Source of the DNA: Brassica napus
Lineage: Eukaryota; Streptophyta; Magnoliopsida; Brassicales; Brassicaceae
Assembly (NCBI RefSeq): GCF_020379485.1
Contig: NC_063446.1
Location: 13,749,597 to 13,813,596 of the forward strand
DNA length: 64,000 nucleotides
Reading direction: 5' to 3'
Below are positions 32,792 to 45,834 of this stretch, piece by piece. A program made the translations under genes and the position numbers. Under the pieces are notes generated by a model that saw only the letters and a program-made list of their open reading frames with translations, was not told the origin of the DNA and searched no databases. Position 1 is the stretch's first letter. Each line of letters starts with the position of its first letter.

Positions 32792-35700
32792 TTGGATGAC
32801 AGGTGCATGAACTTGAGAAGCAAAGGATCAACAAATCTTGCACCAAGAGTGGACAACATCAAAGCCTTAGAAAGAGAGTTGGGAAGACAGAGAAGAGAAA
32901 GAGAAAAGCAAGCCCACTTACATAGATTGGGGCTTGAGATGGAGAGAAACCCGAATCAACCGGAAGGTGTCTATGAAGTTGATGATCATAGACAAAATGT
33001 CCAAGGAGTTCCTCCTGGAGCTGCTCAAGAGGAACATGGCCAAGGAGCTGCAAACCTTAGGCCTCAAAATCAACAACGCCTGGGAAGATCCATTGGCACT
33101 TATGATCAACCTAACATAAATGGGAATAGGTTGGGCATTAGGGCACCGCCAGTTGCCAACAACAATTTCGAGATCAAGTCAAGCCTCATCAACATGATTG
33201 AAAACAACAAGTACCATGGACTTGCCTTGGAAGACCCACTAGATCACCTTGACAGATTTGATAAGTACTGTGGCTTGTCAAAAACAAATGGAGTTTCAGA
33301 GGATGCTTTCAAGCTCAGATTGTTTCCCTTCTCTTTGGGAGACAAGGCTCACACTTGGGAGAAAAACATCTCAAGTGATACTATCACCACTTGGGATGAA
33401 TGCAAGAAGGCCTTCCTCAACAAGTTCTTCTCAGCTACAAGGACTGCCAACCTTAGAAATCAGATCTCTGGTTTTCAACAAAGAGGACTTGAAGGATTTT
33501 TAGACGCATGGGAGAGATTCAGAAGCTACCTGTCTCAATGTCCTCACCATGGCTTCAACAATGAGAGCTTGCTAAGCACTTTCTACAGAGGAGTCTTGCC
33601 TAAATTCAAAAGCCAGCTTGACACTGCAAGCAATGGAAACTTCTTGGGGAGGACTGTGGAAGATGCTTTAGAACTCTTGGAGAACATGACACAGAGTGAC
33701 TCTGTCTACAATGATGAATATGATAGAAGAGACAGAGGTGGTGGAGGAGAAGATATGACCACAAAGAGAGAGCTGAAAGCACTTCAAGACAAGATTGACA
33801 TGCTACTATCAGAAAAGACCAAGAAAGAGGAGTTACATATGGTTGCTGAAGTTGATAGAGTAGAATGCCAAGAAGATATGTACTATGTCAATGCTCAGGG
33901 TACATGGTACAAGAAGGAGCCTGACTATCAATACCAGAACAACTACCAACAGAAACCCTTCTACAACAACCAACAGAAGCCATTCAACAACTACCAGCCA
34001 AGACCATTCTACAACAATCAGCCTAAGCCATTCTACAACAACAACCAAGGTGGTTACCAACCCAAACAGAACTTCCCTCCTGGATTCTCACCAAAACCAA
34101 GTCAACCTGCACAAGACCAAGCTGGATCATCAACACAACCTCCACAAGAGAGTAGTACTGAAGCTATGCTGAAACAATTATTGGAGGGACAAGCAAGAAG
34201 TGAGAAACAATTAGGGTATGAGCTGAAAAATCTCCACAACAAGATTGATGGGAATTACCATGATCTAAACAACAAGTTCAAAGCCTTGGAGAACCAGTTT
34301 GTCTCTATGACAGCCAGCTCAAGTCGCCAACAAGGTTCCCTACCTGGAAAGCCTGAACAAAACCCAAAGGAGACAATAAAGGCAATCACCCTAAGGAGTG
34401 GAAGAGAGTTGCCTCCTAAAGTTCTCATTAAGGATAATGAGAAACAAGGTGGGGAGGTGGTCATCAATGTAGATGATGATGTGGTGATTGTGGATGAGAA
34501 GACTAATGAGGAAATCTTGGAGAAGATAGTTGAAGCTAAGGGCAAGAGAAAGATTGGAGAGGAGAAAGTTGAGAACAAAAATGAGGCTGCTACATCAACA
34601 AAGGAGAAATTGTTCACTCCTCCTCCCTATGAGCCAAAGCTTCCCTTTCCTGGAAGATTCAAGAAGCAACTCCTAGAGAAGTACAAAGCCTTGTTTGACA
34701 AGCAAATGAGTGAAGTTCATCTCACCATGCCCATAATTGATGCATTTATGCTGGTTCCACAATACAGCAAGTTCTTGAAAGATGCTGTAGAACAAAAGAA
34801 GAAAGAGATGGAAGGGATGGTGATTCTTACTCATGAGTGCAGCGCCATTATTCAGAGACTGACTGTCCCAAGGAAGCTAGAAGACCCTGGTAGTTTCACC
34901 CTGCCATGCGCCATTGGACCTTTGACATTTGAGAGATGTCTATGTGATTTGGGAGCAAGTGTCAGCCTCATGCCACTATCCATTGCCAAGAAGCTTGGGT
35001 TTACACAATATAAAAAGTGCAAGATCTCTTTGGTGCTAGCTGATCGATCTGTCAAGCTCCCCATTGGCATCCTAGAAGATCTTCCTGTCAAGATAGGAAA
35101 TTGTGAAGTGCCTACTGACTTTGTAGTGCTTGAGATGGATGAAGAGCCTAGAGATCCTTTGATCTTTGGAAGACCTTTCTTGGCAACTGCTGGAGCAATG
35201 GTGAATGTGAGAGATGGCACAATTGATCTCCACCTTGAAAAAGATCACACTCTCCATTTTGATATCAAGGAGATGATGAAGAAGCCCACAACTCAAAGAG
35301 AAATATTCTACATTGATGAGATGGATGTCTTGGCTGATGATTTCCTTGAGGAGTTAGCGATTGAGGACTCTCTTCAACATGCCCTGACCATTGAAAGAGA
35401 GACCCAAATGATTGAAAACAAGGAGAGTGATGAGCTAGTAAGAAGGCTAGATGTTCACCTTGAGGAGGATGGAGAAGATGAGTTCATGGAGTTGCCACAA
35501 GTGACTCAACATGCTGCCTCAGCAGACATTCAAGAGAACCTCCATGAAGCTGATTGGAGTGAGCTCAAGGCACCAAAAGTGGAGCTTAAACCTCTTCCCG
35601 ATGGTGTAAGGTATGCTTTCCTTGGACCTAATGAGACATATCCTGTCATTGTGAGTAGTGAGCTGACTGAGAATGAATTGTCTATGCTTTTAAATGAACT

Positions 35701-38527
35701 TAAAAAGTATAGAAAAGCACTAGGATACTCACTTGATGACATTAAAGGAATCTCACCATCTTTGTGCATGCATAGGATACATCTAGAGGATGAATCTAAA
35801 ACTTCAATTGAACACCAAAGAAGATTAAATCCTAATTTGAAAGATGTTGTTAAAAAAGAGATAATCAAATTGTTAGATGCTGGTGTGATCTATCCTATCT
35901 CTGATAGCAATTGGGTTTCACCTGTGCATGTAGTTCCTAAAAAGGGTGGCATAACAGTTGTTAAGAACGAAAATGATGAGTTAATACCAACAAGAACAAT
36001 AACTGGACATAGGATGTGCATTGACTATCGAAAACTGAATGCAGCCTCTAGAAAGGATCATTTCCCTTTACCATTCATTGATCAGATGTTAGAGAGGCTA
36101 GCTAACCATCCCTATTATTGTTTCCTTGATGGATACTCTGGATTTTTCCAAATCCCTATACACCCAAATGACCAAGAGAAAACGACATTCACTTGTCCTT
36201 ATGGTACCTTTGCATATCGAAGGATGCCATTTGGACTGTGCAATGCACCAGCAACATTCCAAAGAGCAATGATGTCGATTTTCTCTGATCTTATTGAGGA
36301 TGTAATGGAGGTGTTTATGGATGATTTTTCTGTATACGGTTCTTCGTTTGCTACTTGTTTGTCAAATCTTTGCAGGGTATTACAGAGATGTGAGGACACT
36401 AACCTGGTGCTCAATTGGGAGAAGTGTCACTTCATGGTCAAGGAAGGGATTGTTCTTGGACACAAAGTTTCTGAGAAAGGAATTGAAGTGGACAAAGCCA
36501 AGATAGATGTCATGGTTGGTCTAGCTCCACCAAGAACAGTGAAGGATATAAGAAGCTTCCTTGGCCATGCTGGTTTCTACAGAAGGTTCATCAAAGACTT
36601 CTCCAAAATAGCTAGACCATTGACCAAGCTGCTGTGCAAGGAGATCATCTTCAACTTTGATGAAGAATGCCTAGAAGCCTTTAAGAAGCTGAAGGAGGAG
36701 CTCACCAGTGCCCCAATAGTTCAACCACCAGATTGGAGTCTACCCTTCGAAATCATGTGCGACGCCAGTGACTATGCTGTGGGGGCAGTCTTGGGGCAAA
36801 AGAAGGACAAGAAGACACATGTGATCTACTATGCTAGTAGAACACTTGATGATGCCCAAATGAAGTATGCCACAACTGAGAAGGAGCTGTTGGCAATTGT
36901 CTATGCCTTCGAGAAGTTCAGGAGCTACCTGGTAGGGTCTAAGGTCATTGTATACACTGATCATGCTGCACTACGACATCTACTAGCCAAGAAGGATGCC
37001 AAGCCAAGGCTGCTCAGATGGATATTAATACTACAAGAGTTTGATCTCGAAATCAAGGACAAGCCAGGAGTGGAGAATGGTGTAGCTGATCACCTTTCAA
37101 GATTAAGAGTGGAGTGTGGGATTCCTATTGATGAGGGACTCCCTGAAGAGCAGATTATGGCTATAGAAGCAATGGTCACAGCTTGTGAGACTGGAAGGAA
37201 GATTGAAGAAATGAAGGCAATTGATGAAACAGGCCCATGGTATGCTGATCTAGTGAACTACTTGGCATGTGGAAGGGAACCATTGAATCTGACAGGCTAT
37301 GCAAGGAAGAAGTTCTTCAAGGATGTGAAGAGATACTACTGGGACGAGCCTTACCTCTACACTCTTTGCAAAGATCAAATCTATAGAAGAGTAGTAGCTC
37401 AAGAGGAGGTGGAAGGAATCCTCACACACTGCCATGGATCAGCCTATGGAGGTCACTTTGCCACCTTCAAGACTGTCTCCAAGGTGCTACAAGCAGGATT
37501 TTGGTGGCCCCATATGTTCAAAGACACACAAGAGTTTGTGTCAAGGTGTGACCCATGCCAAAGGAGAGGGAACATCACCAAGAGAAATGAGATGCCTCAA
37601 AATCCTATCTTGGAAGTGGAAGTGTTTGATGTGTGGGGCATTGACTTCATGGGACCATTCCCATCTTCCTATGGTAATGAATACATTCTTGTTGCTGTGG
37701 ATTATGTCTCCAAATGGGTGGAAGCTATAGCCAGCCCAACCAATGATGCTAAGGTTGTCCTCAAGATGTTCAAGAGCATTATCTTCCCAAGGTTTGGAGT
37801 CCCAAGAGTTGTGATCAGTGATGGAGGCACCCACTTCATCAACAAACTTTTTGAGAACCTTCTTAAGAAGAATGGTGTCAAGCACAAGGTGGCAACTGCT
37901 TATCATCCCCAAACAAGTGGCCAAGTTGAGATTTCCAACAGGGAGATAAAGTCCATTTTGGAGAAGACTGTGGGGACAACAAGGAAGGATTGGTCTACAA
38001 AGCTTGATGATGCACTTTGGGCCTATAGGACTGCTTTCAAGACACCCTTGGGAACCACTCCCTTCAATCTTGTCTATGGGAAAGCTTGCCATCTGCCAGT
38101 GGAGCTTGAGTACAAGGCATTATGGGCTGTTAAGATGCTGAACTTTGACATCAAGAGTGCCAAAGAGAAAAGACTTTTCCAACTCCATGAGCTTGATGAG
38201 ATTCGACTTGATGCTTTTGAGAACTCAAGGATTTACAAAGAAAAGACCAAGGCATTCCATGACAAGAAGATCCTGAAGAGGGAGTTCAACATTGGAGATC
38301 AAGTGTTGCTCTTCAACTCTCGATTGAAGTTGTTCCCTGGAAAACTTAAGTCAAGATGGTCCGGCCCTTTCAAGATCAAAGAAGTGAGGCCATATGGAGC
38401 AATTGTGCTTTGGAACAAGACCGGTGGGGACTTTACAGTGAATGGCCAAAGAGTCAAGCTGTACATGGCGGCCACACCTGAGAAGGAAGGAACCTCGGTT
38501 CCACTTACCGATCCCAAACCAGCCTAA
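32792..38527 (+). CDS. Athila Gag-Pol polyprotein, uninterrupted
   Basis: Single frame of 1911 residues; the usual Athila start MNLRSKG is at 32804, four codons in. The Gag domain is at about residues 145-320, followed by a Tyr/Asn/Pro-rich repeat region (QKPFYNNQ units, about 375-425). The protease is the Athila variant [13 protein letters not shown] near residue 718, with DLG in place of DTG. Reverse transcriptase spans about 1040-1250 with MCIDYRKLN and catalytic FMDDFSVYG (about 1175). RNase H is near 1315-1440 ([26 protein letters not shown]). Integrase has the H-H-C-C zinc region ([18 protein letters not shown], about 1545-1590) and D, D, E residues in GIDFMG, SDGGTHF and GQVEIS, with about 35 residues between the last two. 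It ends soon after a C-terminal basic region. Every catalytic residue checked is present. Confidence 0.95.
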   Translation: MDDRCMNLRSKGSTNLAPRVDNIKALERELGRQRREREKQAHLHRLGLEMERNPNQPEGVYEVDDHRQNVQGVPPGAAQEEHGQGAANLRPQNQQRLGRSIGTYDQPNINGNRLGIRAPPVANNNFEIKSSLINMIENNKYHGLALEDPLDHLDRFDKYCGLSKTNGVSEDAFKLRLFPFSLGDKAHTWEKNISSDTITTWDECKKAFLNKFFSATRTANLRNQISGFQQRGLEGFLDAWERFRSYLSQCPHHGFNNESLLSTFYRGVLPKFKSQLDTASNGNFLGRTVEDALELLENMTQSDSVYNDEYDRRDRGGGGEDMTTKRELKALQDKIDMLLSEKTKKEELHMVAEVDRVECQEDMYYVNAQGTWYKKEPDYQYQNNYQQKPFYNNQQKPFNNYQPRPFYNNQPKPFYNNNQGGYQPKQNFPPGFSPKPSQPAQDQAGSSTQPPQESSTEAMLKQLLEGQARSEKQLGYELKNLHNKIDGNYHDLNNKFKALENQFVSMTASSSRQQGSLPGKPEQNPKETIKAITLRSGRELPPKVLIKDNEKQGGEVVINVDDDVVIVDEKTNEEILEKIVEAKGKRKIGEEKVENKNEAATSTKEKLFTPPPYEPKLPFPGRFKKQLLEKYKALFDKQMSEVHLTMPIIDAFMLVPQYSKFLKDAVEQKKKEMEGMVILTHECSAIIQRLTVPRKLEDPGSFTLPCAIGPLTFERCLCDLGASVSLMPLSIAKKLGFTQYKKCKISLVLADRSVKLPIGILEDLPVKIGNCEVPTDFVVLEMDEEPRDPLIFGRPFLATAGAMVNVRDGTIDLHLEKDHTLHFDIKEMMKKPTTQREIFYIDEMDVLADDFLEELAIEDSLQHALTIERETQMIENKESDELVRRLDVHLEEDGEDEFMELPQVTQHAASADIQENLHEADWSELKAPKVELKPLPDGVRYAFLGPNETYPVIVSSELTENELSMLLNELKKYRKALGYSLDDIKGISPSLCMHRIHLEDESKTSIEHQRRLNPNLKDVVKKEIIKLLDAGVIYPISDSNWVSPVHVVPKKGGITVVKNENDELIPTRTITGHRMCIDYRKLNAASRKDHFPLPFIDQMLERLANHPYYCFLDGYSGFFQIPIHPNDQEKTTFTCPYGTFAYRRMPFGLCNAPATFQRAMMSIFSDLIEDVMEVFMDDFSVYGSSFATCLSNLCRVLQRCEDTNLVLNWEKCHFMVKEGIVLGHKVSEKGIEVDKAKIDVMVGLAPPRTVKDIRSFLGHAGFYRRFIKDFSKIARPLTKLLCKEIIFNFDEECLEAFKKLKEELTSAPIVQPPDWSLPFEIMCDASDYAVGAVLGQKKDKKTHVIYYASRTLDDAQMKYATTEKELLAIVYAFEKFRSYLVGSKVIVYTDHAALRHLLAKKDAKPRLLRWILILQEFDLEIKDKPGVENGVADHLSRLRVECGIPIDEGLPEEQIMAIEAMVTACETGRKIEEMKAIDETGPWYADLVNYLACGREPLNLTGYARKKFFKDVKRYYWDEPYLYTLCKDQIYRRVVAQEEVEGILTHCHGSAYGGHFATFKTVSKVLQAGFWWPHMFKDTQEFVSRCDPCQRRGNITKRNEMPQNPILEVEVFDVWGIDFMGPFPSSYGNEYILVAVDYVSKWVEAIASPTNDAKVVLKMFKSIIFPRFGVPRVVISDGGTHFINKLFENLLKKNGVKHKVATAYHPQTSGQVEISNREIKSILEKTVGTTRKDWSTKLDDALWAYRTAFKTPLGTTPFNLVYGKACHLPVELEYKALWAVKMLNFDIKSAKEKRLFQLHELDEIRLDAFENSRIYKEKTKAFHDKKILKREFNIGDQVLLFNSRLKLFPGKLKSRWSGPFKIKEVRPYGAIVLWNKTGGDFTVNGQRVKLYMAATPEKEGTSVPLTDPKPA

Positions 38528-40280
38528 ACCAAAAAGGGGTAGTCAAGCTAGAGACTTAAAACAAGCTCACTTGGGAGGAAGTCCCACATCTATCCCTATA
38601 TATATTACTGTTTAACTTGTGTGGTTTTTCTTTTGTGTGTTTGATAAGTGTGTTTAAAATTTTCAGGTGATTCTCCACTTAATCAAAGAAGAAAGATGGC
38701 CATCCAGCAAACCTACAAGTGTTAAAATTATTCAACTCCATCTAGCAACTCCAAGCTAAGTGTCTCTACAACCATTGGAAATATATAGTTTTCATGTTTG
38801 TTTCTTCTAGACCTCTTCTTTCACCTTGCTCTCACACAAGAGACTGTGTGAAGTAAGTGTGGGGGGGAGAGTCTACTTATCTCACATGTTTTCTGTTTTG
38901 TTTACTTGTCATAAGCATTGCATATCCATTTGCATAGAAAATCCATAAAAATTTGCAAAATTCCAAAAATTACAAAAAAAAAAAACATTTAGTTATATCA
39001 TTTGCATCTTTAGGTTTGAGTCTAGATCATATAGAATGCATAGGTAAAATCCTTACAAAGGACTCATGCAATGAACTCATTGTTGATACCCTTTTGAATC
39101 ATAATAAGTAGCTTGAGCTTCTTCTGAATTTCTTGTAGACTTCGAGCCTTGAAAACTCCTCTTAAGACTCATTGAATCTTACTCTTTGAAACCAACTCCG
39201 ATCTTAGTTGACTTAAATGAACTTAATGCTTCTTGCTTATGGTCTCTTGAGTACTAAATCATGGCTTTACACACACTTGAGCTTGTATAAACCGTTTTAC
39301 CAATCTTTTTGACAACTCAAGTGGTAGTCCATACCCTAAACCCTTCCCTTCTTTCAAACCATCATTAATTGTTGAGTGAGGTCTTTTTGTGAAAGCTTGT
39401 CATGTGCAAAATCTTGAAAGTATTAGGAGCGACATTGATTTGTTCTCATCTCTTGCTAGCATTAGGACCTCTTTTGGGCTAGCATCTAGGATGGTGGTTG
39501 GAATGATGTGCTTTAATTATTTTGATCTTGGGGATTGAATTGGGAAAGATTATGTAAAGGAAATGAATCAAAAAGTGTGTCTAAAAAAAAAAAAAAAAAA
39601 AAAAAAATTAAGAAGATAGCTCAGATTGTGTCAATAAAAACCCCAAAAAGAAAAAAAAAAGAATGGGGAAAAGAAAATTTTGAGCTAAGATACATAGTTG
39701 TTAAGACAAAGAAAAGAAAAGAAAAGAAAAGAGTGTTCATTGGGTAAGAGATGAAAATGGGTGTATATTTGGGATTTGAGATGAAGAAAAGAAAGGGTAG
39801 AACTTAAAAATTGTCTAGGAAAAGGGTAGAATGATGAGAACCGATTTATGTATGCATTAATTGCTTCTTTTCTTAGATAAATTTTGCATAATGATCAAGC
39901 TCCTATTCTTGAGTGTAAGTCACCATAGCAAAAAGTATTTGGACCCTTCTCATTCTTCACATTAAGCCATTTTTTCTCACCAAACCAAATGATTTGGACC
40001 AATTGGCAATTTGCGAGAATTCACTTATGATATTTCTTATTGAATGTGAGAGTTGGTTGATTTGAGGATTCATGATAATGAGTTAAAAGATCAAAGGAAT
40101 TGATAGGCCTAGAGAAGTTAGAGCTAATAAAAACATTTTGCTCTTGCTATTTGGTATGATTTTGTAAGGATATCACAACGATGGCATTGAAGAGTTTCTT
40201 AAGGTCATGAATTTCCATGTGTGTATTGAAACATCACTTCCCATGTTCTTGAAAGTTTACTTGAGGACAAGTAAAGGACT
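38528..40280 (+). other. Athila 3' non-coding region
   Basis: About 1.75 kb between pol and the 3' LTR with no envelope-like frame. A G-tract GTGTGGGGGGGAGAG at about 38857-38871 resembles the terminal polypurine tract and may be an internal second one. An A-run of 26 lies near 39582-39607 and AAAAG repeats near 39712-39731. Classical Athila copies have an env-like ORF here. Confidence 0.7.
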
Positions 40281-40293
40281 AGTGTGGGGGAGT
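40281..40293 (+). other. polypurine tract of Athila element
   Basis: AGTGTGGGGGAGT directly precedes the 3' LTR and would prime plus-strand DNA synthesis. Confidence 0.8.
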
Positions 40294-41887
40294 TGATGTG
40301 TTGTGATTTTGCATAGTTTTAGCTTTGTTATTTCATATATATTCATGCATTAACCTTACATTTATTTGCATTTAGAGTCTATTGCATGTACATTTGCATC
40401 TTGTAGGTGTTGGATGAATTGTTTGGAGTTTTGGAGGTGATTAGAGCACAAAAGGAGCTTTCGAGGAGTCTTGAACCGAACGTGTGAAAGACAAGCATGG
40501 ATGAAGGTCTTAAAGATATCTTTTGAAACTTGTCTTTTGGGAAGACATGGTAAATTGAGTTAGCTTTACAATGGAGGTGGTTTCAAGTCGTTTGGAGCTG
40601 TATTGAGGGATTTATGATCAAAATACTACACACATATCAGTATGACATTCCTAGCGGCCACCCTAGCAACATCAACAATAGCCTTCGAATTGTGTGTGCA
40701 ACATGGAGAAAGTGGAGAAAACTTTAATGAGTGAGTTTTATCTCTTTAAAGCTTGCAACATGGGGGATGGGTTGTCTATCATGAGTTTGGTGGCTCTTTT
40801 GGCCTAACTTTCTCTACCTTTTCTGAAGAGGCAAGACTACTTTGGCCATATGAAGGGGCAAAAGGTGTTCTATAATGGAAGAAAGTGGAGAATAACTTTT
40901 ATGAGTGTGTTTTATGCTTTATGCTTTCACATGATGGATGTGTTGTCATCCTCCTTTACTTAGGCTATAAAAGAGACTGCAAGGGGAAGGAGGAAGACAC
41001 AATACACAAAGTACAATACAACAAAGAGTAGAGAGTGAAAGTTTTATAGTTTCATATTTTGTATTTTGAGAGTTTGAGAAAAAACATTTGTTCTTGGAGT
41101 GTTCTTGAAGTTTATGTTATAAAGTCTTGTTTTCCTTTAGCCATTCTCTTCATCTAATTTCTGTTTTTCTTGTTTTCATATATCATATCATCTTGGGTAT
41201 GCTTCTATCCATCATGGGATTAAGTGTAAACAAGATGATTAGTGAGTAATCACCCTTAGGATCAATGGGTTAGGTAGATTAATGGGTGATTAGGGAAGAG
41301 TTAAGGTGTTCTAATGGTTAAATGCTTAGATTTCTATGCTTACTAAGTATTCTTAATGCTAGATTAATTTTGGCCATTTTAATCTAGATTCTAAGTGTTT
41401 GTAGGGCATCGAAAGTGTTTGCATAATGCTTGAATGGACCTAGTAAAGCTCTAGCTTGAATAACCAAGGAATTGTTGTTAGGATTGCTAGATGGTTAGTA
41501 GACTAGAACTTAATGTATGTTTGAGTGAACAAAACGAACGGAAGTTGATGTTTAGTTCATAATTGCATAAGGGTTTCTACCACGGGAGTGGATTAATCTA
41601 AATTGAATGAAATCTAGACCTATAGAAAGTTAAGATTATTTGAAGTTAGACGCCTTGATTTAGAACTATCACCTTGAAATCAATTGTCTATATACCCATT
41701 GGTTCTTCTTTGTTATATTTGAATTAAAACTCAAGTTATTTCGCACTATTACTTGTTACAAACAAACATCATTTGATTGCACTTAGATTGAGATAAATGG
41801 CTTGCATTCTTAGTGCTTAGAATCACTAGAGATTGGATTGACATCTTAAGTACTACAACACTTAAGGATTAAACTTATCCTTTATCA
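40294..41887 (+). repeat. 3' LTR of Athila element
   Basis: 1594 bp, the same length as the 5' copy. Several hundred bases compared directly were identical. It is followed by the TGCGT duplication. Confidence 0.95.
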
Positions 41888-43138
41888 TGCGTTTTGATTC
41901 GAACCGAAAAATCTGGATATCCGTTACTCTACGAAGCAAATCAAATACTAAAATGCAATATCCGTAACAAAAAAAAACAAATCACAAATATCAATATTTA
42001 TAGGAACGAATATCCAATTTGATCTGTTATATGCATATATATACATATATTTAAATAATTATATATAAGTTATATATTATAGTTTATATAAATTTTACAA
42101 TATTTTTGTTTTTAAATAATTTCATTTTAAGAATTTTTTTTTCATGTATTATTTTGAAAAAAATGTCATTTAATATTAATTAACAGTATCTCTATATATT
42201 TATCAATCATATTTATATACTTTTACATACACATATATGTGCACATTGACGTGAGGACCTTATAACTAAATATTTACCACAACTGAAATATCTAATTTTT
42301 TGAAAGTTAAAATATTTTTTTTCTGAATGCTTCTTTCACTATCGGCCAAATTGTAGTAAAATGATTTGTCTTAATAATTTTCTTTTTTTTAACTATTATC
42401 CGTTTAGAAACTATAATATGAAACCATTGGTTCGACATCACGACTATCTAAGATTCATAACATGAAAACAAACAAATAATAGTAATTTTTGATTATCACA
42501 GGAAAAAAAAGAAAAACATCAAACATTTTAACCGAACAAACCAAATAAATATTGATTTAAAATGATAGTTATATTTTAGGAGATTAAAAACGAAAAAACA
42601 GCCTAAAACCGAACCGATATCCATATTAAATAGATTAATGTTTCCTTATTAAAAAATAACGAAACTAATAATCACATTCCGTGCAAAGCGCGGGTTATTA
42701 CCTAGTATATTGTATATTTTAGATACACTAGTAAAAATCTACAGCATAGCCACGGTAGTACCACTGTAAAACCATGACTATAAAAAGAAAGCCAGGACTC
42801 AGTCACGAATTAGCCACGATTAACCCCAAAAAAGCCACATAATAGCCACGAAGCAAGAAAGTGGCTACGCTAGCCACGATTTAGCTACGAAGTTTCGTGG
42901 GAAGAGAAATGCCACAGTTATAGCCACTACTGTTTCAGTAGCTATATTACTAGCCACTGTATAGCCATTTTTTTGTCATGGCAGTGTACAAACCCTAATT
43001 CAAACCTCCAATTCTATACCCTAAACCATAAATTTAAACATACATATAAAACTATATATCCAATTTTTTCAATCTTATAATTTAAATTACAAACTCTAAT
43101 ATATTTAAGCTACAAATAAATTTCAATGTTAAACTCTA

Positions 43139-45834
43139 CACTACAAGAAAACATCGGTATTCTGACGGACATTCCGACGGAAAATGAAATCCTCGGAATT
43201 TCCTCGGAATATACCGACGGAATTCCGAGGAAACATCAATCCGTCGGAATATTCCGAGGAAATTCCGACGAACTAGTGATCGATCGATGCGTTTTTTGAC
43301 ATATACCCATCGATCGATCACATTGTTACGCTTTGGTCCATCTTAGTGATCGATCGATGCGTTTTTGGACATAAATACATCGATCGATCCGTTTATAAAA
43401 AAACATTCGAGATTTTGAAACCCCAAACACTAGTTCCTCAGAATTTCCTCGGAATATTCCGAGGAAATTCCGAGGAACACTTGATATCCTTGATCGATCG
43501 ATGGGATAATCTCATCGATCGATCACATTGTTACGCTTTGGTCCATCTTAGTGATCGATCGATGCGTTTTTGGACATAAATACATCGATCGATCCGTTTA
43601 TAAAAAAACATTCGAGATTTTGAAACCCCAAACACTAGTTCCTCAGAATTTCCTCGGAATATTCCGAGGAAATTCCGAGGAACACTTGATATCCTTGATC
43701 GATCGATGGGATAATCTCATCGATCGATCACATTGTTACGCTTTGGTCCATCTTAGTGATCGATCGATGCGTTTTTGGACATAAATACATCGATCGATCT
43801 GTTTATAAAAAAACATTCGAGATTTTGAAACCCCAAACACTAGTTCCTCAGAATTTCCTCGGAATTTCCGACGGAATTCTGAGGAAGAAAAGGGTTTCCT
43901 CGGAATTTCCTCAGAATATTCCGAGGAAATTCCGAGGAAATAGGGTTTTTAAACCGAAAACAACGTTTTGCGGTTTGAATAACACCAATATAACCCTTAT
44001 TAAGTGTCTTACGTTCATTATGAAGTCAAAAATTTGTTCATTACCCTATAATAAACACTTTTTCGATTGTATGAACGAAATCCCCACAACATAAGAGAAA
44101 CACTTATACACTTTAATGAACGGTAAAGGGAATACTTACAATTCGTTTTGAAATTTGTTATTTCATGGTTTATGCTCATCTATACAAAGAATCCTCAATG
44201 GTATGCATTACAATTGTATAAGAAATAAAATACGGCAAAAAAAATTGATGTTTTGAAACCCCAAACACTAGTTCCTCGGTATTTCCTCGGAATATTCCGA
44301 GGAAATTCCGAGGAACAATATAAATTAATAGAAATACATGCACATGATATTCTTTTTCCTCGAATTAATGAAAATATTCCGAGGAAATTCCGACGGATAT
44401 TTAAGTGGCCGTCGGAATTTCCTCGGAATATTTTCATTTAACCGGGCAAACAAGCCGCCAAATATTTCGCGAAAATTGAAATTGAAAATACTGAGGGAAT
44501 TCCGACGGAAAATATCCGTCAGACCCAAGGTTTTATAAACTCGAACCGCATCTTCTTCCCCATTTCTCTCTTCTTCCCCATTTCTCTCTTCTTCCTCTCC
44601 GGCGATCTCTCTCTCCTTCCGGCGTTCTCCACCTTCTCTCGCGACGATCTCTCCGGCGAATCCTTTCCATTCCTTTACAAATCATGTAAGGACCTTATCC
44701 CATTCACTTAGGTCCTTTTTGTTAGGTTTTTAAGTAGATTTGATGATTTTAGAAGTTTTTTGATAGATTTTTGTTAGGGTGATTGAGTAGGATTGTGATT
44801 TGTTGTGTAATAGGTTTAGAATTGTGATTTGGTTGTGTTGAATTGATTTAGAACTTTTTTTATAAATTGTTTATTATTTTTGTATTTACAAAACGTTTAT
44901 ATAAATTCGATTTTACAAAACGTTTTTGTATATAAATTCGATTTTTGGATTTATAAAAGATGATTTCATATTTATAAAAATATTTATATTTATTAAAACT
45001 AATTTTGTATTTATAAAACATTTTTTTGATTTATAAACACTATTTTTTTTATTTTTGTATTTATAAAAACTATTTTTAAATATACAAAACGTTCTTTGTA
45101 TATAAATTCGTTTTTTGGATTTATAAAAGATGATTTCATATTTTAAAATTAATTTTGTATTTATAAAACATTTTTTGATTTATAAACATTATTTTATTAT
45201 TTTTTGTATTTGTAAATACTATTTTGTATTTATAAAAAGATGATTTCATATCTATAAAATATTTATATTTATTAAAACTAATTTTGTATTTATAAAACAT
45301 TTTTTTTATTTATAAACACTATTTTATTATTTTTTGTATTGATAAAAACTATTTTGTATTTATAAAAAGATGATTTCATATTTATAAAAATATTTATATT
45401 TATTAAAACTAATTTTGTATTTATAAAACATTTTTTTATTTATAAAAACTATTTTATTATTTTTTGTATTTTAAATATGTTTTCTATTTCAATTTTAATT
45501 TTATATTTTTGAATTTCAATTTAAAAAAATAAATTTATAATTTTTTTTTTGAATTTTGGAAATATTCCGAGGAAGTGTATCCCTCGGAATATTCCGACGA
45601 CATATTCCTCGGAATATTCCGAGGAATTTCCGACGAAAAAAATCCTCGGAATATTCCGAGGAAATTCATTTCCTCGGAATTCCGTCGGAAATTTCCGAGG
45701 GATTTCCGAGGAAAGATGAATTTCCGAGGAGTTATTTCCGAGGACTTTTTTCGTCGGTATGTCGTCGGAATAGCGTTATTCCGACGACATACCGACGATT
45801 TTTTCCCTCAGTATGCCGCTGTTTTCTTGTAGTG
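43139..45834. mobile_element. second CACTA transposon nested in the first
   Basis: 2696 bp from CACTACAAGAAAACATCGGT to GCCGCTGTTTTCTTGTAGTG, flanked by CTA at 43136-43138 and 45835-45837. Subterminal repeats are near-palindromic TTCCTCGGAATATTCCGAGG words, with CCGACGGA variants, at both ends. The interior has a 205-bp tandem repeat, a CT-rich promoter or leader-like stretch at 44520-44690, and AT-rich repeats at 44860-45470 (TTTTGTATTTATAAAAC units). No transposase frame remains. The right terminus matches that of the fragment at 7068-7914. Confidence 0.88.
43314..43890 (+). repeat. 205-bp tandem repeat, about three copies
   Basis: The word CATTGTTACGCTTTGGTCCA recurs at 43321, 43526 and 43731, exactly 205 bp apart. 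Each unit contains four GATCGATCGAT-type palindromes and the TTCCTCGGAATATTCCGAGG block. Units one and two are almost identical, so the amplification is recent. A diverged partial copy lies at about 44250-44320. Confidence 0.9.

Larger units (their letters stand above)
31082..41887 (+). mobile_element. complete Athila-lineage Ty3/gypsy retrotransposon
   Basis: A 10,806-bp element with direct LTRs at 31082-32675 and 40294-41887 (both 1594 bp) and the 5-bp duplication TGCGT at 31077-31081 and 41888-41892. All structural parts are present: TG...CA ends, primer-binding site, one uninterrupted Gag-Pol frame and a G-rich polypurine tract before the 3' LTR. Stretches of the two LTRs compared by eye showed no difference. 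The envelope-like ORF of classical Athila is absent: about 1.75 kb between pol and the 3' LTR is non-coding. It sits inside a Helitron. Confidence 0.95.
30860..42705 (+). mobile_element. Helitron, interrupted by the Athila element
   Basis: The 5' end reads TCCCTTATATATTAAAGGAT after host A 30859. The 3' end reads CCGTGCAAAGCGCGGGTTAT then TACCTAG at 42705, before host T 42706. The GC-rich hairpin (CCGTGC-AAAG-CGCGG) followed by CTAG is the standard Brassicaceae Helitron 3' end, and insertion between A and T fits. Without the Athila element and one target copy, the Helitron is about 1.04 kb and non-coding, so it depended on a RepHel protein from elsewhere. Confidence 0.78.

Noticed and set aside
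39535..39747. Lys-rich small protein after Athila pol
   Set aside because: The sequence is an A-run plus AAAAG repeats in the element's non-coding region.
43314..43890. CRISPR-like or centromeric satellite array
   Set aside because: Only about three 205-bp units without unique spacers, wholly inside a CACTA transposon in a plant nuclear genome.
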